A stretch of DNA of 7,023 nucleotides from Deltaproteobacteria bacterium (GTDB lineage: Bacteria > Desulfobacterota > Syntrophia > Syntrophales > Fen-1087), in NCBI GenBank assembly GCA_026388595.1, contig JAPLJM010000165.1, positions 1-7,023 of the forward strand, in the 5' to 3' direction. Positions within the stretch are counted from its first letter, which is position 1; every line of letters begins with the position of its first letter. The notes beneath the pieces are model-generated. The model was given only the letters and a program-made list of their open reading frames with translations, had not been told where the DNA came from and did no database searches. Both the position numbers and the translations under genes were made by a program. Positions 1 through 6,195 of this stretch are shown here, in pieces.

Positions 1-464
1 TGCACGGTGTCCTGCTGAAGATGTTCGGGATGGGGGTAATGATTCAGGGAGACAGCGGCGCCGGCAAAACCACCGCCGGCATGATGCTGGTGCACAAAGG
101 ACACATATGGATTGCCGATGACGCCGTCGAAATTGGAAAGAGGCACAGTCAGCGGCTTTATGCGAAAGGGTGCAATTCCACCCAGCATCTGATCGATTTG
201 AAGGAATTCGGCATCGGTGATGCAAAGCGCCTCTTTGATGACCAAAGGCGGGCAGCGGGGGCGGATCTGCATCTCATCTTGGATATGGCGCAGCGGGACG
301 ATGCTTTGGGCGGGCCGGATTCCGATGGCTTTTGGGATGTCCGGGAGATTATGGGGATACGGATCCCCTGCATTCACATTCCGCCATGCCGAAATCCTGA
401 TTTCGACATATTGGCAATTGAAAAAAAGGTGGCGGCGTTCAGGAGAGACGGAGGGGCATCATGA
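1..464 (+). CDS. hprK: HPr kinase/phosphorylase homologue, C-terminal part (5' end outside window)
   Basis: HprK uses ATP or PPi to phosphorylate a serine of the PTS carrier HPr and can reverse this by phosphorolysis; it is cytosolic. The reading frame is open from base 3, and the HGVLL encoded there is the conserved run holding the family's catalytic His (H140 in Lactobacillus casei numbering), so the gene begins upstream and the ATG at 21 is internal. Counting that His as residue 1, the Walker A loop GDSGAGKT is at 16-23 and the Asp pair in ADDAVEI at 39-40. The usual signature EIRGLGI-x-x-V has become DLKEFGIGDA (65-74). The late Arg-Asn pair survives as PPCRN (127-131), but this loop is about two residues short. 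The tail after it is also short. The ATP site therefore looks intact, while the part that contacts HPr and drives phosphorolysis is altered. The stop overlaps the rapZ start by ATGA, implying coupled translation. Family membership is sure; full bifunctional activity is not. Confidence 0.9.
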   Translation, partial: HGVLLKMFGMGVMIQGDSGAGKTTAGMMLVHKGHIWIADDAVEIGKRHSQRLYAKGCNSTQHLIDLKEFGIGDAKRLFDDQRRAAGADLHLILDMAQRDDALGGPDSDGFWDVREIMGIRIPCIHIPPCRNPDFDILAIEKKVAAFRRDGGAS

Positions 465-1219
465 AAAATCTGCGGGTGGTGATCATTACGGGAATGTCCG
501 GGTCCGGCAAGACCACATCGCTCCGGGCGCTTGAGGATATCGGTTTTTTCTGCGTCGACAATCTGCCGTATCCCCAGATATTCAAACAACTCAACGAAAA
601 AGGCTACAAAATCGAAATCCTGTTCCTGGATGCCGGCGACGATGCCCTGTTGCATCGCTTCAGTGAAACCCGGCGGACCCATCCTCTCTCTCAGCGGGGG
701 TCGATCATGGAGGGGATCATTCACGAAAGAGAAAAATTATCGCCGCTCAAACAGATGGCCGATAGGATCATCGATACCACCTCTCTTAATGTTCATCAGT
801 TGAAAGACTCGACACAGCGGTTTTTTATCGATTCCAACTTTCGGAAGATGGTTATTCATGTGATCTCCTTCGGTTATCGTTACGGCCTGCCGGCAGACGC
901 CGATATGGTTCTCGATGTCCGCTTCCTGCCCAATCCACATTTTGTTGAAGAGCTGAAGCACTTTAACGGGCATGATTCACAGGTTCGGGATTACGTCCTT
1001 GAAGGCGTGGAAAGCCGGACCTTTATCAAGAAATTATTCGAACTGATGGCCCTTCTGATTCCCTTATACGAAAAGGAAGGCAAGGCGAGATTCAATATTG
1101 CCCTGGGTTGCACCGGCGGGAAGCACCGGTCCGTGGTCATGTCCAATGAGTTGTTGGCATACTTTGCCAAACAGGATTATATTGTCAGCGTGAGCCACCG
1201 GGATATCAACAAAAGCTGA
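461..1219 (+). CDS. rapZ: RapZ-family nucleotide-binding protein with shortened N-terminal domain
   Basis: In Escherichia coli RapZ binds the small RNA GlmZ and directs its cleavage by RNase E, tuning GlmS and glucosamine-6-phosphate supply. Outside enterobacteria the role is less clear and often tied to PTS genes. The start has GGAGG six bases upstream and overlaps the hprK stop. Walker A GMSGSGKT is at 11-18, followed by LRALEDIGFFCVDNLP, a hallmark of the family. The C-terminal domain is well kept: DVRFLPNPH (152-160) and GCTGGKHRSV (216-225), including counterparts of E. coli D182, H190, C247 and R253, all offset by 30. The protein has 252 residues against 284 in E. coli. Offsets change from +3 at the P-loop to -30 in the C-terminal domain, so about 33 residues are missing just after CVDNLP (residue 36). 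The missing segment includes the strand with the D-x-R-N motif annotated as a second nucleotide-binding motif. No frame change is seen across the junction. Confidence 0.96.
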   Translation: MKNLRVVIITGMSGSGKTTSLRALEDIGFFCVDNLPYPQIFKQLNEKGYKIEILFLDAGDDALLHRFSETRRTHPLSQRGSIMEGIIHEREKLSPLKQMADRIIDTTSLNVHQLKDSTQRFFIDSNFRKMVIHVISFGYRYGLPADADMVLDVRFLPNPHFVEELKHFNGHDSQVRDYVLEGVESRTFIKKLFELMALLIPLYEKEGKARFNIALGCTGGKHRSVVMSNELLAYFAKQDYIVSVSHRDINKS

Positions 1220-1348
1220 CGGCGACCTAAAAAAGTCCGGATGCTGCGTTGCGCTGCACCCCTCGTCATTGCGGCGTACGCTTAATTAAGTACACCTCAC
1301 TCCTCAGGGTTTGCGCGCCTTGCCTGCGGAACTTTTTAGGACGTCGTC
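1218..1348. repeat. Long imperfect palindromic intergenic element
   Basis: The whole gap between two convergent genes is one imperfect inverted repeat. The outer arms, CCTAAAAAAGTCCG at 1226-1239 and CGGAACTTTTTAGG at 1327-1340, pair with a single-base bulge on each side. Weaker pairing extends outwards to GACGGCGA at 1218-1225 and its partner up to 1348, starting inside the rapZ stop codon. The centre is the perfect palindrome CTTAATTAAG at 1281-1290, flanked by GTAC and TAC. In between, blocks such as GCGGCGTAC and GTACACCTCACTCCTC are only partly complementary. In RNA either strand could form a long hairpin with an A-rich foot on one side and a U-rich foot on the other, so it may end transcription from both genes. 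From memory, elements of this type recur between genes in deltaproteobacterial genomes. A single copy is visible here, so dispersed-repeat status is inference. Confidence 0.65.
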
Positions 1349-1351
1349 CTG

Positions 1352-2683
1352 TCAATTTGCCATGGCGATTTTCTTGGTCACATTGTCGGCGATCCAGTGG
1401 GGATCCCACCATTCCTGCGGATTCACGAACTGCCCGCCCACCATGATCGCAAAGTGCAAATGATCGCCGCCTGCAAGCCCGGACGTGCCCGAGCTTCCGA
1501 TCACATCGCCCTTTTTGACCGCTTGGCCCGCTTTCACACTGATCATGGACTGATGACCGTAGAGTGTGGAGAGGCCGAAGCCGTGATCGATGATGACGGC
1601 GTTTCCATAGATTCCCAGCGGTCCGGCGAAGACAACAACTCCGCCGTTGGCAGCTTCAATGGGCGCACGTTCAAGGGAAGCCAGATCAACCCCTTCATGC
1701 AGGCTTTCTCCCAGCGCTTTTCCCTCGAAAACATAGGTCCGCCGGTCGCCGTACATCGCCATCGGTGAGGCATTTTTCATCCGCAGGAAGGTATCCGTCC
1801 AGAGCTGCCGGGGCTCGCTTTTTTGCGTTACGGACTGAATCGTCTTGAAATTTTCCTGCCGTAGGGTGGTATTCACATAAATAAATGTTTCCACAGGCGT
1901 CTTGCCGCGCAGATTTACATCGGTCGCCTGGAAATCCGGCATTTTCTGCTGCAAAAACTGGCTGGAAAGGTTCATTTTGTCGGCGCGGAATTTCTTGTTT
2001 TTGATCAGATGGGGCAGGGCCAGTGCGGATTCATTGCCGGCCTGGTCCCGGGCGACCACTTTGATGCGGGTCGTTCCCTGACGGGCTTCGATGGGTAGGC
2101 TGAAATAAGCGATATAATAGGGTTTCCCGGATATGGCGGTCAGATATGCGGGGAAATACCGGTCATCAACGTGAATCCCGCTCATCGAGACGGGCTCCGA
2201 GGCGCGATACAGGGTGACACAGGTCCCGCCAGGATTGATGATATTCTGCGGGTTCTGCAGATAGATCTGTGGCGGGAGCAGATCGATGGTCAGGGGCTTG
2301 GTCAAGAGCGTTTGATTTTTAAAAAGCGAATAATCCACGGCCTTGATATTCAAGGTCGCGGGACCGTCGTGCATCTTCATGCTTAAAGGGTCGATGGTAA
2401 GGGAGACCGTCTTGGAATGCGTGCCTTTTTCAGGGTACTGAGTGGAGGACAGCGTATAGGCCTTGTCGCCTTGGCTCATGGTGATCAACGTATAGCGAAG
2501 ACCGCATCCCGGGTCGGAAAACGTCACCTCAATCACCTTCTGCCGACCGATCGCAGCGATGTCCTGGTTGATTGCGATGTCCGGTTTGCCCATATCGATC
2601 AAGCTGCCAAAAAACCAGAACGCGCCGACCATCGCGAGAATTACCGTCAACAGGCCGATGTATTTGATATTTCGATAAAACAT
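1352..2683 (-). CDS. Membrane-anchored M23 (LytM/lysostaphin-type) zinc metallopeptidase
   Basis: Likely a periplasmic peptidoglycan endopeptidase, or an enzyme releasing or remodelling cross-links, of 443 residues. A single N-terminal hydrophobic segment (about 8-26, IGLLTVILAMVGAFWFFG) follows a short basic stretch and has no clear signal peptidase site, so it probably stays as an inner-membrane anchor. Residues about 35-230 look like beta-rich, Ig-like or FN3-like modules, including an ARDQAGNES motif (211-219). Cysteines at 60 and 155 could form a disulfide. The C-terminal M23 domain has HEGVD (H329, D333), LYGH (H377) and HLHF (H408, H410), giving the three zinc ligands and both catalytic histidines, so it should be active; this separates it from degenerate EnvC/NlpD-type activators. 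No coiled coil is evident. The start at 2683 is chosen because GGGAGG lies six bases upstream and the membrane segment follows at once; the in-frame ATG at 2761 lies upstream of the likely promoter. It stands alone, convergent with rapZ. Cleavage specificity is unknown. Confidence 0.93.
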   Translation of the reverse strand: MFYRNIKYIGLLTVILAMVGAFWFFGSLIDMGKPDIAINQDIAAIGRQKVIEVTFSDPGCGLRYTLITMSQGDKAYTLSSTQYPEKGTHSKTVSLTIDPLSMKMHDGPATLNIKAVDYSLFKNQTLLTKPLTIDLLPPQIYLQNPQNIINPGGTCVTLYRASEPVSMSGIHVDDRYFPAYLTAISGKPYYIAYFSLPIEARQGTTRIKVVARDQAGNESALALPHLIKNKKFRADKMNLSSQFLQQKMPDFQATDVNLRGKTPVETFIYVNTTLRQENFKTIQSVTQKSEPRQLWTDTFLRMKNASPMAMYGDRRTYVFEGKALGESLHEGVDLASLERAPIEAANGGVVVFAGPLGIYGNAVIIDHGFGLSTLYGHQSMISVKAGQAVKKGDVIGSSGTSGLAGGDHLHFAIMVGGQFVNPQEWWDPHWIADNVTKKIAMAN

Positions 2684-2689
2684 AGATGT

Positions 2690-2695
2690 CCTCCC
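2690..2695 (-). promoter_or_regulatory. Shine-Dalgarno site deciding the M23 peptidase start
   Basis: Read on the minus strand this is GGGAGG, six bases before the ATG at 2683. It favours that start over the in-frame ATG 78 bases upstream, which would put 26 polar residues before the membrane anchor. Confidence 0.8.
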
Positions 2696-2715
2696 ATAAG
2701 TAAAAAAGTGCGAAA

Positions 2716-2744
2716 CATATAATCGTTTATTGACCCCTTTGCAA
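2716..2744 (-). promoter_or_regulatory. Candidate sigma-70-type promoter for the M23 peptidase
   Basis: On the minus strand TTGCAA (2744-2739) and TATATG (2721-2716) are separated by exactly 17 bases. Each matches 4 of 6 consensus positions, with TTG and TATA kept. Transcription would start near 2709, giving a leader of about 26 bases that contains the GGGAGG site. The -35 box lies inside the inverted repeat at 2731-2760. Sequence match only; there is no experimental support. Confidence 0.5.
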
Positions 2745-2760
2745 GCGTAAAAAGGGGACA
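2731..2760. repeat. Inverted repeat with 10-base arms in the divergent promoter region
   Basis: TGACCCCTTT (2731-2740) and AAAGGGGACA (2751-2760) are reverse complements at 9 of 10 positions, with a 10-base spacer. The left arm covers part of the -35 box proposed for the M23 peptidase, so a bound protein here could repress that promoter. It could also be a remnant of a small REP-like element, since runs such as AAAGGGGACA occur in such repeats. No U-tract follows it, so a terminator is unlikely. Confidence 0.5.
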
Positions 2761-2787
2761 TAAATGATTACGGCGGCGATTAACACC

Positions 2788-2816
2788 TTGATCTTGCCTT
2801 TTAAAGTTGTTATATG
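2788..2816 (+). promoter_or_regulatory. Candidate sigma-70-type promoter for the coaBC operon
   Basis: TTGATC (2788-2793) and TATATG (2811-2816) are 17 bases apart, each matching 4 of 6 consensus positions. Transcription would begin near 2823, leaving a leader of about 44 bases with GGGGAG ahead of the coaBC ATG. It would drive coaBC and probably the genes down to the slipin, since no clear terminator lies between them. Sequence match only. Confidence 0.5.
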
Positions 2817-2866
2817 TCTAAAGAAAGAGCGCAACATAGAACAATACTTGGGGAGAAGAGCCGGCA

Positions 2867-4057
2867 ATGTTAAATGGAAAGCATGTCCTACTGGGTGTGA
2901 CAGGAGGCATCGCCGCCTACAAATCGGCGGAACTGATCAGACTTTTCATCAAAGCGGGGTGTCACGTCAAGGTAATCATGACGAAACATGCCACGGAGTT
3001 CATCACCCCCCTGACCCTGCAGACCCTGTCCGGCAATCCTGTCTTTCTGGACATGTTTTCGCTGATCAAGGATCATGATATTGCCCATATCGCCCTGGCG
3101 GAGGAAGCCGATATTCTGGTCATCGCCCCGGCAACGGCCAACGTTATCGGCAAAATGGCGGGCGGGCTGGCAGATGATCTCCTGACCACCGTCGCCCTGG
3201 CCACGAAGGCGCCCATCCTGATCTGTCCGGCCATGAATACGAACATGTATGAAAATGTCATGGTTCGCGAGAATCTACGGAAGCTTGCCGTCCTGGGGCG
3301 CCATGTCATGATGCCGGGAACCGGCGAGTTGGCCTGTAAATCGGAGGGTTGGGGAAGGCTTCCGGACTTGCCGGACATCCTTGAGGAAGCGCAATCCATC
3401 CTGACCGAAAAGGACCTTGCCGGCGAGCGGATTCTTGTGACCGCCGGTCCCACCCGAGAGCCCTTTGATCCCGTCCGGTTCATCACCAATTATTCCTCAG
3501 GAAAAATGGGCTATGCCCTGGCCGTCGTGGCCAGGAGGAGGGGCGCCGCCGTTACGCTGATCAGCGGTCCCACGAGCCTGCCTGTGCCGGCAGGAGTCGA
3601 TTTCATTCCCGTTTCCAGCGCCCTGGAGATGAGAGACGCGGTCATGAAGCGCCTCAAAGACGCCACCATCGTCATCAAGTCCGCAGCCGTCGCCGACTTC
3701 CGGCCGTCAACGCAGGCCGATGCCAAAATCAAAAAGAAGGGCGGAGCGCTGACTCTGACCCTGGAAAGAAATCCGGATATTCTTGCCGAAATCGGAAAAC
3801 AAAAGAAGGGACGTATTCTGATCGGTTTTGCCATGGAATCGGAAGACCTGGTGGAAAATGCCAAGGCCAAGCTGCTGACAAAAAATCTGGATCTGATTGT
3901 CGCCAATGATTTGAAACAGTCAGGGGCCGGCTTTCAGACCGATACCAATATTGTCAAGATTCTGGACCGGCAGGGGGGGATCGAAGCGCTGCCATTGATG
4001 GAGAAAATGGAAGTGGCCGGGCGGATTCTCGACCGGGCGAAGCGGCTGCTTAAATAG
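2867..4057 (+). CDS. coaBC: Bifunctional phosphopantothenoylcysteine decarboxylase / phosphopantothenate-cysteine ligase
   Basis: This cytosolic enzyme carries out two consecutive steps of coenzyme A synthesis: joining 4'-phosphopantothenate to cysteine (CoaB, CTP-dependent in bacteria), then FMN-dependent decarboxylation to 4'-phosphopantetheine (CoaC). The CoaC half (about 1-180) has the flavin-fold start TGGIAAYKSAE, the active-site His in AHIALA (H74), PAMNTNMY (N124) and the Cys in GELACKSEGWGRL (C157). These match E. coli H75, N125 and C158. The CoaB half (about 186-396) has TAGPTREPFDPVRFITN with N208, followed by YSSGKMG, SAAVADFRP (272-280) and the lysine-rich KIKKKGG (288-294) that holds the CoaB catalytic lysine. 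At 396 residues it is close to the E. coli length (406), and no key residue is missing. The ATG has GGGGAG about 11 bases upstream, a slightly long spacing. It heads a plus-strand gene run and diverges from the M23 gene. The gene is expected to be essential. Confidence 0.98.
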   Translation: MLNGKHVLLGVTGGIAAYKSAELIRLFIKAGCHVKVIMTKHATEFITPLTLQTLSGNPVFLDMFSLIKDHDIAHIALAEEADILVIAPATANVIGKMAGGLADDLLTTVALATKAPILICPAMNTNMYENVMVRENLRKLAVLGRHVMMPGTGELACKSEGWGRLPDLPDILEEAQSILTEKDLAGERILVTAGPTREPFDPVRFITNYSSGKMGYALAVVARRRGAAVTLISGPTSLPVPAGVDFIPVSSALEMRDAVMKRLKDATIVIKSAAVADFRPSTQADAKIKKKGGALTLTLERNPDILAEIGKQKKGRILIGFAMESEDLVENAKAKLLTKNLDLIVANDLKQSGAGFQTDTNIVKILDRQGGIEALPLMEKMEVAGRILDRAKRLLK

Positions 4058-4116
4058 TGCGTCAAGATCATTCATGATTTCACTGGTGCTGTAATACTTT
4101 CGCAGGACGAATTGAG

Positions 4117-4857
4117 ATGGCTGATGGATTGAACGTGGGATGTAAGCCAAGAGAAGAGCTCCACAAACTGGTCACTGCACTCAGGGCGCGGTTACAGTTG
4201 GATTTGGAATTGAACCGGGCCATTCCCGCATCCTATCTTAAGAAGGGGGAGGGCGTGAAGAAGGTTTGCCTGCCTGAACGCGGTCAAAACCGCACGGAGC
4301 CTGCTGTCGGGCCGGGCCAAAGCCTGCCGGATGTCCGCGCCACGCTCGGCGATTGTCAGCGTTGCCCGCTCTGCAAGACGAGAACAAACCTTGTCTTTGG
4401 TGAGGGAAATATTCAGGCCGGTGTGGTCTTTGTCGGCGAAGCGCCCGGAGCGGACGAAGATATGCAGGGACGGCCTTTTGTCGGGAAAGCGGGGCAGCTG
4501 CTGACGCGAATTATCGTCGCCATGGGGCTGCAGCGGCAGGACGTTTACATCTGCAACATCCTGAAATGCCGGCCGCCCGGCAACCGGAATCCCAAACCTG
4601 AGGAGATTGCCGCCTGTGAACCTTTCCTGATCCGGCAGCTCCAGGCCATCGGGCCGAAAGTGATATGCGCCCTGGGAACCTTTGCCGCCCATGCCCTCCT
4701 CAAGACAGACGTTCCGATCAGCCTTCTGCGGGGCCGGTTTCACAGCTATCAGGGGATCCCGCTGATGCCCACGTATCATCCGGCCTATCTCCTCAGAAAC
4801 CCCGGAGCCAAAAAACAGGTCTGGGAAGATGTCCAACAGGTTATGAAAGCACTGTGA
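4117..4857 (+). CDS. Family 4 uracil-DNA glycosylase with [4Fe-4S] cluster
   Basis: This enzyme starts base-excision repair by cutting uracil (from cytosine deamination or dUTP incorporation) out of DNA. The catalytic domain spans about 75-246. It opens with the cluster cysteines C80 and C83 (DCQRCPLCKTRT), then the family motif GEAPGADEDMQGRPFVGKAG (108-127), which binds uracil and activates water. The second cysteine pair is C151 and C167 in NILKC...AACEPF, and HPAYLLRNP (221-229) is the DNA-intercalating motif with its catalytic His. All four cluster cysteines are present. An N-terminal stretch of about 70 residues precedes the domain. It has a short charged helix (REELHKLVTALRARL) and a polar linker; similar extensions occur in bacterial family members that resemble phage SPO1 polymerase N-terminal regions. 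AGGA sits nine bases before the ATG. The gene lies 59 bases after coaBC, and its stop codon forms part of the ribosome site of the next gene. Confidence 0.96.
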   Translation: MADGLNVGCKPREELHKLVTALRARLQLDLELNRAIPASYLKKGEGVKKVCLPERGQNRTEPAVGPGQSLPDVRATLGDCQRCPLCKTRTNLVFGEGNIQAGVVFVGEAPGADEDMQGRPFVGKAGQLLTRIIVAMGLQRQDVYICNILKCRPPGNRNPKPEEIAACEPFLIRQLQAIGPKVICALGTFAAHALLKTDVPISLLRGRFHSYQGIPLMPTYHPAYLLRNPGAKKQVWEDVQQVMKAL

Positions 4858-4865
4858 GGCCGATT

Positions 4866-6179
4866 ATGCAGACAAGAAAAATAAGAACGGTTTCAGCCAT
4901 GGGTTTGCTGCTCCTGCTCGGCGCCTTTTGGGCGACCTCTTCTACAGCCGAAGAAAAAAAGCCCGTTTATGATGTCATTACCGTCAGCGCCGCCATCACA
5001 CCTCCCCTCGCCAGTTATATCCTTCAAAGCATTGAAGATGCGTCGAAAACAGGGGCAGAGGGCCTGATCATCCGGCTTGATACGCCAGGCGGGCTGGATC
5101 TCGCCATGCGGGATATTGCCAAGAGCATTCTCAATGCACCCCTGCCGGTGATCGTCTATGTTGCACCTGCCGGCGCCCGAGCCGCTTCCGCCGGGGTGAT
5201 CATTACCATTGCCGCCCACATCGCCGCCATGGCGCCGGGAACGAATATCGGCGCCGCCCACCCGGTGGCGATCGGTCTTGGTGGTGAGATGGACAAAACC
5301 ATGAAGGAAAAGGTGGAGAACGATGCCGTTGCCTATGTCATCGGGATTGCCAAGAAACGCGGCCGGAATGAGGGATGGGTGGAAAATGCTGTCCGCAAGA
5401 GTGTCTCGATCCCTGCCGAGGAGGCCCTCCAGCTCAAGGTCATCGACTTCACGGCCGCCGATCTGGGTCAGCTCCTCGAACAGATCGACGGCAAAGAGGT
5501 GTTCCTGCCCACAGGCAAAAAGCAATTAAAGGCAAAAGGCGCGACCGTGCATGAGAAAAAAATGGACGCCCGTCAGGAGGCCCTGGCCGCCTTGAGTGAT
5601 CCCAACATCGCCTATATCCTCTTTCTGCTGGGGCTGGCCGGCCTTTATTTTGAGTTTGCCCATCCCGGCGTAATTTTACCGGGGATTGTGGGCGGCATCT
5701 CCCTGATTCTGGCTTTTTTTGCCATGCAGACGTTGCCCGTCAATTACGCCGGTATCCTGCTGATCCTCTTTGCCGTCGTGCTTTTCATCGCCGAAGTGAA
5801 GGTCATCAGCCACGGTATTCTCACCATCGGGGGGATCGTGTCCCTGGTCATGGGATCGCTGCTCCTTTTCGACTCGCCCGATCCGGCGCTGCGCGTGTCT
5901 CTGCAAGTCATGATTCCGTCGCTGATCGTGATTTGCCTTTTCTTTGCCGGCATCATCCGGGTGGTTCTGAAGGCGCAGATGAGAAAGCGCCATATGGGCA
6001 AGGAAGGGATGATCGGCGCTATGGGCGAGGCCGTCACCGGTGTTCATGACTCGGGGAAAGTCTTTGTCCATGGTGAATACTGGAACGCCTGGAGTGATCG
6101 GGTGGTGGAAAAGGGGAAAAAGATCAGGGTTGTTCAGGTGGAGGCGCTGAAAGTAAAAATCGAAGAAATCCAACCATAA
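4866..6179 (+). CDS. nfeD: NfeD-family membrane-bound serine protease (ClpP-like domain, membrane segments, OB fold)
   Basis: Full-length NfeD proteins are membrane proteases that act with stomatin-like proteins; the Pyrococcus horikoshii homologue PH1510 cleaves the C-terminal region of its stomatin partner. This 437-residue protein has a signal or anchor segment at 12-28 ending STAEE. A ClpP-like domain (about 34-235) follows, with LDTPGG (71-76), the nucleophile Ser in GARAASAG (S108, matching PH1510 S97) and the general-base Lys in EKVEND (K149, matching K138). Several hydrophobic segments lie at about 248-266, 268-288, 293-312, 316-335 and 348-368. The C-terminal soluble domain (about 380-437) has MIGAMGEAV and GEYWNAWSD, typical of the NfeD OB fold. 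The start at 4866 is chosen because GAGG, overlapping the upstream stop codon, sits seven bases before it and the signal segment follows. The open frame reaches further upstream, but there it only overlaps the glycosylase gene. The slipin gene follows after 16 bases. Confidence 0.95.
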   Translation: MQTRKIRTVSAMGLLLLLGAFWATSSTAEEKKPVYDVITVSAAITPPLASYILQSIEDASKTGAEGLIIRLDTPGGLDLAMRDIAKSILNAPLPVIVYVAPAGARAASAGVIITIAAHIAAMAPGTNIGAAHPVAIGLGGEMDKTMKEKVENDAVAYVIGIAKKRGRNEGWVENAVRKSVSIPAEEALQLKVIDFTAADLGQLLEQIDGKEVFLPTGKKQLKAKGATVHEKKMDARQEALAALSDPNIAYILFLLGLAGLYFEFAHPGVILPGIVGGISLILAFFAMQTLPVNYAGILLILFAVVLFIAEVKVISHGILTIGGIVSLVMGSLLLFDSPDPALRVSLQVMIPSLIVICLFFAGIIRVVLKAQMRKRHMGKEGMIGAMGEAVTGVHDSGKVFVHGEYWNAWSDRVVEKGKKIRVVQVEALKVKIEEIQP

Positions 6180-6182
6180 ATA

Positions 6183-6188
6183 AGGAGG
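6183..6188 (+). promoter_or_regulatory. Perfect Shine-Dalgarno site before the slipin gene
   Basis: AGGAGG stands seven bases before the ATG at 6196, within the 16-base gap after nfeD. It is the strongest ribosome site in the window, which suggests the slipin is made in more copies than the protease before it. Confidence 0.75.
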
Positions 6189-6195
6189 AAATAGT

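Noticed and set aside
461..803. A frameshift in rapZ as the explanation for the missing segment
   Set aside because: Sequence before and after the junction is in the same frame and reads well on both sides. The +1 frame (531-803) gives no segment resembling the missing strand.
1397..1768. Open frame of 123 codons on the plus strand opposite the M23 catalytic domain
   Set aside because: The minus-strand frame carries the full zinc site; this one has no motif and no good ribosome site.
2730..2735. TTGACC as a -35 box for coaBC
   Set aside because: It is a good hexamer, but no -10-like hexamer lies 16-18 bases downstream (that stretch is AAGGGG-like).
2684..2761. Longer M23 protein starting at the ATG at 2761
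   Set aside because: The extra 26 residues are polar and put the membrane segment deep inside. The ATG at 2683 has GGGAGG at ideal spacing, and the proposed transcription start is downstream of 2761.
4067..4078. Small palindrome ATCAT-TC-ATGAT between coaBC and the glycosylase gene
   Set aside because: Five-base arms with a two-base loop and no U-tract are too weak to call a terminator or operator.
4192..4836. Long open frame (214 codons) on the minus strand opposite the glycosylase gene
   Set aside because: It lies wholly antisense to a gene with clear family motifs. The product has no recognisable domain and its composition is that of a complement-strand shadow.
4665..4865. Upstream extension of the nfeD frame
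   Set aside because: It overlaps the glycosylase gene in another frame. The residues resemble no NfeD sequence, and the signal segment begins right after the ATG at 4866.
4893..5525. Open frame of 210 codons on the minus strand opposite nfeD
   Set aside because: The His/Gly/Asp-rich product is what results from reading the complement of Ala/Ile/Pro-rich protease sequence. No ribosome site or domain is visible.
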